Both the position numbers and the translations under genes were made by a program. Positions 1 through 6,259 of a stretch of 21,093 nucleotides of DNA are shown here, in pieces. How positions within the stretch are numbered: position 1 is the first letter of the stretch; every line of letters starts with the position of its first letter. The notes under the pieces are model-generated. The model saw only the letters and a program-made list of their open reading frames with translations, made no database searches and was not told the origin of the DNA. The stretch spans positions 1 through 21,093 of the forward strand of contig JBHHYU010000053.1 of NCBI GenBank assembly GCA_046757725.1, given 5' to 3'. This stretch comes from JBHHYU01 sp046757725 (GTDB taxonomy: Bacteria > Desulfobacterota > Binatia > UBA9968).

Positions 1-62
1 TTTCCATGTCTCCTCATCTCCAGTTTTTTCAGCATATCGTCAGTGGGCCACATCTCAGCCAT
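1..62 (-). CDS. Possible 5' end of a gene running off the left edge
   Basis: On the minus strand an ATG at 62-60 opens a frame of 20 codons with no stop before the window edge, reading MAEMWPTDDMLKKLEMRRHG. It begins 12 nt after the stop codon of the aldo/keto reductase on the same strand, a spacing typical of an operon neighbour. No clear Shine-Dalgarno sequence precedes it, and I recognise no family from so few residues. A chance open frame of this length is quite possible, so this is only a pointer to look at the adjoining sequence. Confidence 0.3.
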   Translation of the reverse strand, partial: MAEMWPTDDMLKKLEMRRHG

Positions 63-74
63 CGTGTGGAAAAG

Positions 75-1088
75 TTAGGGGTTTAGCCTCTCAAAGTCGC
101 TGTCCCAAAGCCGCCTCAGCCGCGCCATCGCCTCCTGAGATAATCCGCCTGTGGCCGAGCAGGCGACCGCTTCGTCGATGTGGCGAGTATTGGAAAAACC
201 CACAAGGACCGTAGAAACTCCGGGTTTCATCAAAGCGAAGCGAATCGCGGCTTGGGAAAGATTCATGTCCCTGCTGGCCAGAAATTTGACCTTTTCAGCG
301 CGTTCGAGATCGAGGGCATAGTCGGATCCAGGTGAGAGAGGCTCCGGGCTACTCCCTCCTCCAGCCGTTGGGTTAGACGTGAGGGCCCCGGCAGCAAGCA
401 CCCTGATCACCGCAACGCCCATGCCATGCTTTGCAGCCTGATCGATGAGTTTCCCATAGTCCAAGGCACTGAACGCGGAGGACACCGACTGCCCGGCACT
501 TGGATTCAGAAGATTGTAGTAAGCCTGAAAGGAGTTGAACTCCCCGCTATCGATCAGTGTACAAAGGGCTTGCGGATCCCCTAGTCCAGTAAAGCCAAAA
601 TATCGCACCTTCCGCTGCTCTCTTAACAATTTAAAACCTGCAAGTACACCTTCTGGCCCAAGCACTTCCGGGGGGGTTAAGCCCAGGCGTGCGCCGTTTT
701 TCCTGTCCAGAACCACGCGGTTGTGCATCTGGATCAGGTCCACTGACTCTCTTCCAAGGCGTTTGAGACTTTGCTCTGCAGCAACAACCGTAGCCGCCTT
801 CAAACTAGTAAGGGCCTCCGGTCCAAGGCGCACTTTAGTCGAGAGCACCGGGTCAACTCCAAGCGTGCCCAGTATCTTACCCAAGTTAGTCTCAGACTTG
901 CCGCGTCCGTAGGCCATAGCCGTGTCAAAGTAATTAATACCCAGGTCCAAGGCTCGGCGTACTGCTTTTAGCTGTTCTTCGTGACTTGCACGAACCATCA
1001 AGACAGCATTGTTCCCGCAACCGAAACCGATCTCAGATATTTTAAGATCCGTTCTGCCAAGTGTCCGATATCGCATAGGCCGCCCCAT
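75..1088 (-). CDS. Aldo/keto reductase
   Basis: Predicted cytosolic NAD(P)H-dependent oxidoreductase of the aldo/keto reductase superfamily, a (beta/alpha)8 barrel that reduces aldehydes or ketones; the substrate cannot be told. The N-terminus (RTLGRTDLKISEIGFGCG) is the usual first strand. The catalytic tetrad is visible as Asp55 and Tyr60 (FDTAMAYG), Lys85 (STKVRLG) and His122 (IQMHN). The C-terminal part, with ALMKPGVSTVLVGFSN, matches the cofactor-binding end of the barrel. At 337 residues it is full length for the YajO/Tas-like branch. The start could be Met5 (1076), because family members usually begin MxYRxLGRT; neither start has a good ribosome binding site. It is divergent from the lipoprotein pair and has no pathway partner in view apart from a possible gene 12 nt downstream. 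Confidence 0.92.
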   Translation of the reverse strand: MGRPMRYRTLGRTDLKISEIGFGCGNNAVLMVRASHEEQLKAVRRALDLGINYFDTAMAYGRGKSETNLGKILGTLGVDPVLSTKVRLGPEALTSLKAATVVAAEQSLKRLGRESVDLIQMHNRVVLDRKNGARLGLTPPEVLGPEGVLAGFKLLREQRKVRYFGFTGLGDPQALCTLIDSGEFNSFQAYYNLLNPSAGQSVSSAFSALDYGKLIDQAAKHGMGVAVIRVLAAGALTSNPTAGGGSSPEPLSPGSDYALDLERAEKVKFLASRDMNLSQAAIRFALMKPGVSTVLVGFSNTRHIDEAVACSATGGLSQEAMARLRRLWDSDFERLNP

Positions 1089-1192
1089 TTACCAATCTAT
1101 ACTTCTATACTAGAGTCCGCCTTATCTCATGGGAGCGAAAATGTCTACGTTTACCTGGTCCACTGAAATGTTTCCTTGGGAGTGCTTGAAAA

Positions 1193-1207
1193 TCAACCCT
1201 AGGTTGA
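1193..1207. promoter_or_regulatory. Palindromic operator candidate over the -35 box
   Basis: TCAACCCTAGGTTGA is a perfect 6-bp inverted repeat around a 3-nt centre. Its right arm shares TTGA with the -35 hexamer TTGACA (1204-1209). A dimeric regulator bound here would compete with or position RNA polymerase. The symmetry and overlap are seen directly; the regulatory role is inferred. It could also influence the divergent reductase gene. Confidence 0.4.
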
Positions 1208-1231
1208 CATAAGAACTGTTTATCGGATAAT
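1204..1231 (+). promoter_or_regulatory. Sigma70-type promoter for the DUF4398/OmpA lipoprotein pair
   Basis: A perfect -35 box TTGACA (1204-1209) is followed after 16 nt by GATAAT (1226-1231), five of six matches to the -10 consensus. Transcription would start near 1238, giving a leader of about 165 nt before the ATG at 1402. It is the best housekeeping promoter match I found in the window. Confidence 0.6.
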
Positions 1232-1401
1232 CTCACTCCCGTAATGTTAATCTCAGGTCAGCATACCCCTTGGAGCCGCCGTTCTGGCCATTGGACGCGG
1301 GCTGATCACCCATCGCCGCAGGAGTCCGTATGTTCTTGCTGTTCATGTGACACAAACAAATTTTTACTAATACTTAACTGAAGTCAATGGAAGGCAGCGC
1401 A

Positions 1402-1794
1402 ATGGCAGACCCGAAATTTCCAGCAGGCTTGGGGGTGCTGGCGTTAATAATTCTTTGTGGAGCAGTACAGATCAGTGCCTGTAGCACGGTAGGACCACCG
1501 ACTGCAATTGTATCAAAGGCAGAGCTCGCCGTACTTGAGGCGGGGGCTCGTAAGGCAACTCGTTACGCCCCCCTCGAGTTACGTATCGCACGGGAAAAAT
1601 TGGACCGCGCCAAGCAAGCGATAAACGCAGACGAATACACAACCGCGCGGCGCCTAGCCGAACAGGCCCTGGTAGACGCCCAGCTTGCAGAGGCAAAGGC
1701 TGACGCCGAGATTGCAAGCCAAAACGCAGAGGAACTCCAGAAGACCATTGAAGCGCTAAGTGTCGAAGCCGAGAAACCTCCCACGCGCAACTAG
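1402..1794 (+). CDS. Small DUF4398-like lipoprotein
   Basis: Predicted 130-residue lipoprotein of unknown function. A hydrophobic signal segment (about residues 8-26) ends in a lipobox ISAC with Cys27 as the lipidation site. The mature part is one long alpha-helical stretch rich in Ala, Glu, Arg and Lys (YAPLELRIAREKLDRAKQAI, then ARRLAEQALVDAQLAEAKA), the pattern of DUF4398 proteins. I chose the ATG at 1402 over the in-frame ATG at 1387 because GGAAGG (1389-1394) lies 7 nt upstream of it and because it leaves a normal signal peptide. It is followed after 30 nt by an OmpA-type lipoprotein with a similar helical region, and the two are probably co-transcribed. The pairing suggests a periplasmic or cell-wall structural role, which is inference. 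Confidence 0.8.
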   Translation: MADPKFPAGLGVLALIILCGAVQISACSTVGPPTAIVSKAELAVLEAGARKATRYAPLELRIAREKLDRAKQAINADEYTTARRLAEQALVDAQLAEAKADAEIASQNAEELQKTIEALSVEAEKPPTRN

Positions 1795-1824
1795 CTGCAA
1801 GGTTGCATGCGAGAAGTTCAAGTT

Positions 1825-2727
1825 ATGGTGAAATCCAACAAAAAAGCGACTTTCCCGTTCGTAGTAACTCTCAGTATGCTGACGGTGAGTAGCGTGGGTG
1901 TCGGCTGTAGCGTCACAAACAATCCGGCTTTAGATCATGCTCGTGCAAGCTACGAACAGGCACAGCAAGATGCACAGGTTAACGCCAATGCTTCTGTAGC
2001 TCTCTACGAGGCTCAGATTGCTTTGCGCCGCGCTGAAAAAGCGTGGAAAACGAATCAAGACCAGGAGGAGGTGGGACACCTGTCCTATCTCACCGAACAA
2101 AGAGTGAAGATTGCCCGGGCAACGGCCCAACAGACTATGGCTGAGACCGAAATGCAACAGTTGGCCATAGAGCGGGAAAGAGTGATCCTCGAAGCCCGGA
2201 GTCGAGAGGCGGAGCAAGCTCGGCAAGACAGAGAGGTGCGTGCGCGCGAGGCGGATCAGGCGCGCAGGCAGGCTGTAAAGGCCAGGTCACAGGCCAGGAA
2301 GCTGGAGAAGCGCCTTGCTAATCTCAAGGCCATGCAGACCGAACGTGGCCTGGTGATAAATTTTAGCAACGTACTTTTCGATCCCGGCAGCACCGATCTC
2401 AAGCCGGGGGCTATTCGTAACGCTTACCCACTGGTGGATTTCCTTAAAGAGTACCCCAAGCGCCAGATAGCCGTCGAGGGGCATACGGACAGTATGGGTT
2501 CAGCGTTATACAACCTTGATCTATCGCAACGTCGGGCTGACAGTTTCCGTAATTTCCTGATTCAAAACGGTATTGGATCGGAGCGGATCACGGCGCGTGG
2601 ATATGGTGAGGCCTATCCCATAACCTCGAACAAGACTGCCGCCGGACGCCAGCAAAACCGTCGTGTGGAGATAGTGATCTCGCGCGAGGGAGAGAGTTAC
2701 CCTCCGAGAAAAAATACAAGCAACTGA
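1825..2727 (+). CDS. OmpA-family lipoprotein with DUF4398-like helical N-terminus
   Basis: Predicted envelope protein of 300 residues that binds peptidoglycan non-covalently. A signal segment ends at Cys28 in VGVGC, an imperfect lipobox because Gly takes the usual Leu/Val position. Next comes a DUF4398-like helical part and a highly charged Arg/Glu/Gln coiled coil (about residues 105-170). The C-terminal OmpA domain (about 175-290) shows the family signature: GHTDSMG, then NLDLSQRRADSFRNFL for the diaminopimelate-binding loop, and QNRRVEIVI. I prefer the start at 1825, which has GAGAAG 8 nt upstream; ATG 1807 is in frame and possible. A strong hairpin at 2732-2758 follows at once. It probably tethers the outer membrane to the cell wall together with its neighbour. 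Confidence 0.88.
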   Translation: MVKSNKKATFPFVVTLSMLTVSSVGVGCSVTNNPALDHARASYEQAQQDAQVNANASVALYEAQIALRRAEKAWKTNQDQEEVGHLSYLTEQRVKIARATAQQTMAETEMQQLAIERERVILEARSREAEQARQDREVRAREADQARRQAVKARSQARKLEKRLANLKAMQTERGLVINFSNVLFDPGSTDLKPGAIRNAYPLVDFLKEYPKRQIAVEGHTDSMGSALYNLDLSQRRADSFRNFLIQNGIGSERITARGYGEAYPITSNKTAAGRQQNRRVEIVISREGESYPPRKNTSN

Positions 2728-2731
2728 GCGA

Positions 2732-2758
2732 GCGACTTCCCGCCGCGGGGATAGTCGT
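2732..2758 (+). terminator. Strong hairpin after the OmpA lipoprotein gene
   Basis: Five bases past the stop codon, GCGACTTCCC pairs with GGGA-AGTCGT (one bulged T, one G-U pair) around the loop GCCGCG, a 10-bp GC-rich stem. No U-tract follows, so it may be a 3'-end stabiliser or a Rho-assisted end rather than a classical intrinsic terminator. Confidence 0.45.
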
Positions 2759-2903
2759 ATGTTGCAGTACCTATTTTATTCCGATCAATGCGTTCAAAGA
2801 CCAACCATTTCTTGAAAAACTTCCTTTAATCCCAGCCAACAAGTTGATGTGAGGGGCCACATACTTAGAGAACGCTTGATTGCGCTGCTCGGCCCAGGAT
2901 CGC

Positions 2904-2932
2904 TTGTTGCGGCGATGTTAATGTCATAAAAT
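2904..2932 (+). promoter_or_regulatory. Likely promoter of the dus-maf unit
   Basis: TTGTTG (2904-2909), a 17-nt spacer and TAAAAT (2927-2932, five of six -10 positions) end 26 nt before the ATG at 2959, implying a short leader of about 20 nt. The -35 match is only moderate. Confidence 0.4.
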
Positions 2933-2958
2933 AACGGCAGAATTCGAGCTGAATACTT

Positions 2959-4137
2959 ATGAATTTTTGGCAAAAGTTTGATAAACCCATCATAGGTCTG
3001 TCGCCTATGGATGGGGTTACCGATGCTTCTTTTCGCTTCATTACGGCGAAACACGGCGGCCCTGATGTTACGTTTACCGAGTTTGTTAACGTCGAAAGCG
3101 TATTCTTCTCACCCCATGTACTAATCAGAGACCTAATGTATACTGAGCTTGAACGACCGGTGGTTGCGCAGATCTACGGGCACACACCAGAGCTGTTTTA
3201 TAAGGTTGCACACATTGTTTGCGAGCTTGGGTTCGATGGTCTAGATATTAATATGGGTTGCCCTGCGAGAAAGGTTGCCGCCAATGGCAGTGGGGCGGCT
3301 CTGATCCTCAAACCAAGGTTGGCTCAATCCATCATCCAAGCTGTACGTCAAGGTATCCAACATTGGTCAGAAGGGCAAACTCTGTGGGACCTCAGGATTA
3401 ACCCGGATTTGATCCAAAAAATCAGGAGCTCAAATCGAAGAAGGTCCGGACTGGAAATGCATCCTTGTCGACGGCTTATCCCGTTATCAGTCAAGACTAG
3501 ACTAGGGTATGACCAAGTTGCGGTAGAGGAGTGGATTCAAACTCTATTGGAAGAAAAACCATCAGTCATCTCTATCCATGGCCGAACACTCCAACAAATG
3601 TACAAGGGAAACGCTGATTGGGAAGCCATAGCTCGAGCAGTGAGCATGGCAAAGAATTCAGGAACCTTAATTCTCGGCAACGGAGATCTCCAAAACATGA
3701 AAGATGTCTACCGTCGTGTGCGAGAAACTGATGTAGATGGGGTTTTGCTGGGTCGGTCCGTCCTGGGAAATCCGTGGATATTTAGAACCAAACACCAGGT
3801 TAAACAGGCCCAGCATTTAAATGACGCCGAGTATATACATGACACCGCTATTAGCCTAGCAGAACGGTTGCAAGTAATCATAGAACACTGCACGCTTTTT
3901 GAAAATCAGTGGAGTGCCTCAAGTTTTGTGGGCATGCGAAAACATTTGGCCTGGTATTGTAAGGCGATCTACAGGGCATCGGAACTGCGATCTCAGATGG
4001 TTCGAGTGAGCAGTGTGGCAGAGGTAGTCAAATGTCTGAGGAACTACGCAACAACCTACGCTTCCCAGCTGGATGCAAGCGAATCACCCGTGCCCGAATT
4101 AAGGCAAAAAGCCTGCACCCCAGACCTTCAGCTCTGA
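2959..4137 (+). CDS. dus: tRNA-dihydrouridine synthase with an internal insertion
   Basis: Predicted FMN-dependent enzyme that reduces uridine to dihydrouridine in the D-loop of tRNA. Visible motifs are the FMN-barrel start LSPMDGVTDASFR (14-26), the catalytic Cys101 in DINMGCPARKV, Lys179 in SVKTRLG, HGRT (207-210) in the FMN/tRNA region, GNGD and LLGRSVLGNPW. At 392 residues it is longer than the usual 320-350. Most of the excess is an insertion of roughly 40 residues (about 131-172, HWSEGQTLWDLRINPDLIQK onward) between the catalytic loop and the SVKTRLG strand, where most relatives have a short turn. The frame is intact through it. The subtype cannot be assigned. The maf gene follows 12 nt later, so they are likely one transcript. 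The ribosome binding site is weak. Confidence 0.93.
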   Translation: MNFWQKFDKPIIGLSPMDGVTDASFRFITAKHGGPDVTFTEFVNVESVFFSPHVLIRDLMYTELERPVVAQIYGHTPELFYKVAHIVCELGFDGLDINMGCPARKVAANGSGAALILKPRLAQSIIQAVRQGIQHWSEGQTLWDLRINPDLIQKIRSSNRRRSGLEMHPCRRLIPLSVKTRLGYDQVAVEEWIQTLLEEKPSVISIHGRTLQQMYKGNADWEAIARAVSMAKNSGTLILGNGDLQNMKDVYRRVRETDVDGVLLGRSVLGNPWIFRTKHQVKQAQHLNDAEYIHDTAISLAERLQVIIEHCTLFENQWSASSFVGMRKHLAWYCKAIYRASELRSQMVRVSSVAEVVKCLRNYATTYASQLDASESPVPELRQKACTPDLQL

Positions 4138-4149
4138 GCTTTTCATTTC

Positions 4150-4776
4150 ATGAGACTGATCCTCGCGTCCACATCCCCCCGCCGTCGTGAGATAATCTCG
4201 CTTCTCGGTTTGCCGTTTGAAGTCATTTCGCCATGTTTTGATGAACTCGCGTTATCCGATTCCCCCATCGAAGCCAAGGTTTCAGATTTAGCCCTAGGAA
4301 AAGCGGCATCGGTCGCCAGAAACAATCCTAGAAGCATTGTAATCGGGGGCGATACGATGATCCTGATAAACGAGACAAAGATTGGTAAACCTAACGGGAT
4401 AGCCGACGCAAAACAGATGCTCCGCTCCCTTTCCGGCAAAACTCATCGAATTCTGACAAGCGTTGTGATCCTCGATAGTTTGGGTGGGCCGGGGCTCAGA
4501 ATCACCGAAGAAGTTTCGGTAGTGATGCGTGATTACTCCGGGAAAGAGATTGAACACTATCTTTCTTGCAGCGAATTCCTCGATAAAGCTGGTGCATACT
4601 CGATCCAAGGCGAAGGCTATGCTCTGATCGAATCCATTCATGGTGATTACCTTGCCGCAGTGGGTCTGCCTCTAAAACCTATCGCACACTACCTGAAAGG
4701 CCGAGGTATATCCTTCCCGTTGAACGTGGAGAGACTTTACTCTGAAAAATCGTTCTTAAACTGGCAGCGTTTCTAA
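4150..4776 (+). CDS. maf: Maf nucleoside triphosphate pyrophosphatase, YhdE-like
   Basis: Predicted cytosolic house-cleaning enzyme that hydrolyses non-canonical or modified nucleoside triphosphates to monophosphates; Maf proteins were first linked to septum formation. Motifs seen are LASTSPRR (5-12) for phosphate binding, the active-site Asp68 in IGGDTMI, IGKP (78-81), GKTHRILTSV, and FLDKAGAYSIQG followed by IESIHGDYLAAVGLPL. The DKAGAYxIQG form is typical of the YhdE (dTTP/UTP) subgroup rather than YceF, so that specificity is likely. The protein has 208 residues, with about 20 extra at the C-terminus (SFPLNVERLYSEKSFLNWQR). It is probably co-transcribed with the upstream dihydrouridine synthase gene, 12 nt away. 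Confidence 0.92.
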   Translation: MRLILASTSPRRREIISLLGLPFEVISPCFDELALSDSPIEAKVSDLALGKAASVARNNPRSIVIGGDTMILINETKIGKPNGIADAKQMLRSLSGKTHRILTSVVILDSLGGPGLRITEEVSVVMRDYSGKEIEHYLSCSEFLDKAGAYSIQGEGYALIESIHGDYLAAVGLPLKPIAHYLKGRGISFPLNVERLYSEKSFLNWQRF

Positions 4777-4842
4777 GTTCTTCAGCTTTTTACCCTACAC
4801 CAACAAGACTCCATCGCTTTTGGTAGGTGAGCTCATAGTCCA

Positions 4843-4869
4843 TTGACAAACCGCATCTTCTAATATAGG
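4843..4869 (+). promoter_or_regulatory. Promoter of the ZTP-riboswitch operon
   Basis: A perfect TTGACA (4843-4848) and TATAGG (4864-4869, four of six) are separated by 15 nt, a short but allowed spacing. Transcription would start near 4876, only about ten bases before the first riboswitch helix, which is where a leader RNA promoter is expected. Confidence 0.5.
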
Positions 4870-4883
4870 TAGGAGTTGATTCA

Positions 4884-4962
4884 TCGGTTCGCGCGACTGG
4901 CGTCTGCGTGGAAGGAACCACGAGGGAGTGCAAAGCGTTTAAGGTGGCCGAACGCCTGGGTC
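4884..4962 (+). ncRNA. ZTP (pfl motif) riboswitch aptamer
   Basis: The segment carries the conserved features of the pfl/ZTP class. CGCGACTGGCG lies at 4892-4902. A P2 hairpin follows, CGTGG (4907-4911) with CCACG (4918-4922), then the GGGAGTG segment (4924-4930). After a variable linker comes CGCCTGGG (4953-4960). GCGC before GACTGG can pair with GTGC after GGGA for P1, and GGCG (4899-4902) can pair with CGCC (4953-4956) for the pseudoknot. This class binds ZMP/ZTP, the purine intermediates that accumulate when 10-formyl-tetrahydrofolate is low. It lies directly upstream of an aminotransferase-serA-purA unit, which fits. The class assignment rests on motif match by eye, not a covariance search. 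Confidence 0.9.
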
Positions 4963-4992
4963 TCTTAACCAAGAGAGGTTCAGGCTTTTTTT
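4954..4992 (+). terminator. Intrinsic terminator forming the riboswitch expression platform
   Basis: GCCTGGGTCTCTT (4954-4966) pairs with GAGAGGTTCAGGC (4973-4985) around AACCAA, a 13-bp stem with some G-U pairs, followed by seven T (4986-4992). Its 5' arm includes GCC of the CGCC strand that the aptamer pseudoknot needs and the conserved TGGG. Terminator and ligand-bound aptamer are therefore mutually exclusive, and ZTP should switch the operon on. Confidence 0.85.
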
Positions 4993-5009
4993 ATTGTGGC
5001 GACCGTTAT

Positions 5010-5068
5010 AGATCATGCTTGCTTCCAAGTCGCCCTTCTGCCAATCATTTCTTGGTGGGGCATGATCT
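5010..5068 (+). repeat. Long inverted repeat in the leader after the terminator
   Basis: AGATCATGC (5010-5018) and GCATGATCT (5060-5068) are perfect 9-bp complements 41 nt apart, with a weaker inner CCAAG/CTTGG pair. In read-through RNA they could close a large stem-loop between the terminator and the first gene. Alternatively they could be two half-sites for a DNA-binding protein. No known function is recognised. Confidence 0.4.
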
Positions 5069-5075
5069 TGTGTTG

Positions 5076-5090
5076 GGGTGATGATCACCC
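5076..5090 (+). repeat. Perfect 15-bp palindrome before the aminotransferase gene
   Basis: GGGTGATGATCACCC is two 7-nt arms around a single G. It lies 24 nt upstream of the preferred start codon at 5114 and just before AAAAGGA (5100-5106). The GTG at 5078 inside it is an in-frame but unlikely start. It could be an operator, or a small hairpin affecting translation. Confidence 0.4.
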
Positions 5091-5113
5091 ATTACCAAAG
5101 AAAAGGATCAAAG

Positions 5114-6259
5114 ATGATTAAGGAATATTTACTCTCCCCAGGTCCCACGCCTATCCCCAACGAGGTCCTGACGGCTATGGCAGGAACCATGATTCACCAC
5201 AGAACGCCCCAATTCAGCGACGTTTTTGCTGAAGCCAAAGAGGGACTCAAAAAGCTCTTTGGGACAAAAAGCGATGTATTGGTTCTGGCGTCTTCAGGTA
5301 CAGGAGCTATGGAGGCGGCTGTTTCTAACCTCTTTTCTCCGGGTGAGAAGTTGCTTGTGATCAATGGAGGCAAGTTCGGTGAGCGCTGGTTAAAGATCTG
5401 TCACGCATTTGGCCTTGAAACCATTGAGATCAAAGTGGAATGGGGAAACGCTGTCAAGCCTGAAACCATCCAAAAGCAGCTTCGGGACCATCCTGACATT
5501 AAAGGAGTCCTTGTCCAGGCCAGTGAAACTTCCACCGCCACGTTGCATCCGGTGCGTGAGATCGCACAGATTACAAGGTCCGGTCCGCTCCTCCTGGTAG
5601 ATGGTGTCACAGCTGTCGGCGTCCTTTCTATACCCTTGGACGAATGGGGTATTGACGTCCTGGTCACGGGCTCACAGAAAGCCCTGATGCTTCCCCCTGG
5701 CCTTGGATTTATCGCGTTGAGCGACCGTGCATGGGCTAGGACCGAAAAGGCGAAACTGCCGAGATTCTACTTTGACTTGGCACTGGAGCGAAAAAATCAG
5801 AAAAAAAATACTACAGCTTTCACGCCCGCGGTTTCTCTGACGTTCGGACTACGTGCAGCGATACAAATGATATTGGAAGAGGGCTTAGACCATGTCTATG
5901 CCCGCCATGATCGGTTGGCAAGGGCAACTCGGGCCGCTGCAATGGCGTTAGGGCTCAAACTCCTCGCCCCTGATAACCCGAGTCCGGCGGTCACGGGAAT
6001 CTTTTTGCCCGAGGGCATGGATGGTGGGAAATTGTTCGTCTATCTTCGTGACCGCATGGGAATCACCTTCGCTGAAGGACAGGATCAATTGAAGGGCAAA
6101 ATTATCCGGATCGCCCACGTCGGTTACATGGGGGCGTTTGATGTTCTGGTCGCCATCGGCGCTCTAGAAATGGCACTGAAAAAGTTTGGATTCCCCATCA
6201 AACTGGGCCGGGGAAGTGCTGCTGCCGAAGAAATCCTTATGGAGACCCTTGATGGATAG
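5114..6259 (+). CDS. Class V aminotransferase (serine-glyoxylate / phosphoserine type)
   Basis: Predicted PLP-dependent aminotransferase of fold type I, 381 residues, related to serine-glyoxylate and alanine-glyoxylate aminotransferases. The start MIKEYLLSPGPTPIP is the family's normal N-terminus, so I take the ATG at 5114 (AAAAGGA just upstream) rather than the in-frame GTG at 5078. SSGTGAMEAAV (60-70) binds phosphate, LLVDGVTAVG contains Asp163 that contacts the pyridine ring, and TGSQKALMLPPGLGF holds the PLP lysine, Lys189. It is the first gene after the ZTP riboswitch and overlaps serA by 8 nt. Class V enzymes of this branch can act as phosphoserine aminotransferase beside serA, and no serC is seen here, so that role is plausible. 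Glyoxylate-linked serine metabolism is the alternative. Confidence 0.9.
   Translation: MIKEYLLSPGPTPIPNEVLTAMAGTMIHHRTPQFSDVFAEAKEGLKKLFGTKSDVLVLASSGTGAMEAAVSNLFSPGEKLLVINGGKFGERWLKICHAFGLETIEIKVEWGNAVKPETIQKQLRDHPDIKGVLVQASETSTATLHPVREIAQITRSGPLLLVDGVTAVGVLSIPLDEWGIDVLVTGSQKALMLPPGLGFIALSDRAWARTEKAKLPRFYFDLALERKNQKKNTTAFTPAVSLTFGLRAAIQMILEEGLDHVYARHDRLARATRAAAMALGLKLLAPDNPSPAVTGIFLPEGMDGGKLFVYLRDRMGITFAEGQDQLKGKIIRIAHVGYMGAFDVLVAIGALEMALKKFGFPIKLGRGSAAAEEILMETLDG

Larger units (their letters stand above)
1089..1401. other. Divergent intergenic region (about 310 bp)
   Basis: This gap separates the minus-strand reductase from the plus-strand lipoprotein pair. It holds a good plus-strand promoter (1204-1231), a 15-bp palindrome over its -35 box (1193-1207) and a tandem 8-bp repeat (CTATACTT then CTATACTA, 1097-1112). 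On the minus strand that repeat gives two TATAGA boxes that might serve the reductase, though no matching -35 box is clear. The roughly 165 nt between promoter and start codon show nothing I recognise as a structured RNA. Confidence 0.5.

Noticed and set aside
535..912. Plus-strand open frame of 125 codons opposite the aldo/keto reductase
   Set aside because: It is antisense to a gene with an intact catalytic tetrad; its Ser/Arg/Pro-rich product looks like a frame shadow.
1300..1312. TGATCACCCAT here and again at 5082-5092 as a shared regulatory motif
   Set aside because: Only one copy forms the palindrome, and an 11-nt match between two sites in 21 kb can occur by chance.
2794..3054. Minus-strand open frame of 86 codons before and into dus
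   Set aside because: It crosses the likely dus promoter and the conserved N-terminus of that gene, with no family resemblance.
4790..4972. Minus-strand open frame of 60 codons over the riboswitch leader
   Set aside because: It covers the promoter, aptamer and terminator of the plus-strand operon, and its product resembles no known protein.
5078..5113. Upstream GTG start of the aminotransferase gene
   Set aside because: It would add 12 residues that family members lack; it falls within a palindrome and has no Shine-Dalgarno, while the ATG at 5114 has one and gives the normal N-terminus.
4777..5113. Alternative reading of the leader as a T-box or serine-related attenuator
   Set aside because: There is no T-box sequence or serine-rich leader peptide, while the pfl/ZTP core motifs are all in order.
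6186..6251. Longer start of serA at 6186
   Set aside because: The added 22 residues lie wholly inside the aminotransferase gene and do not resemble SerA, whose normal start matches 6252.
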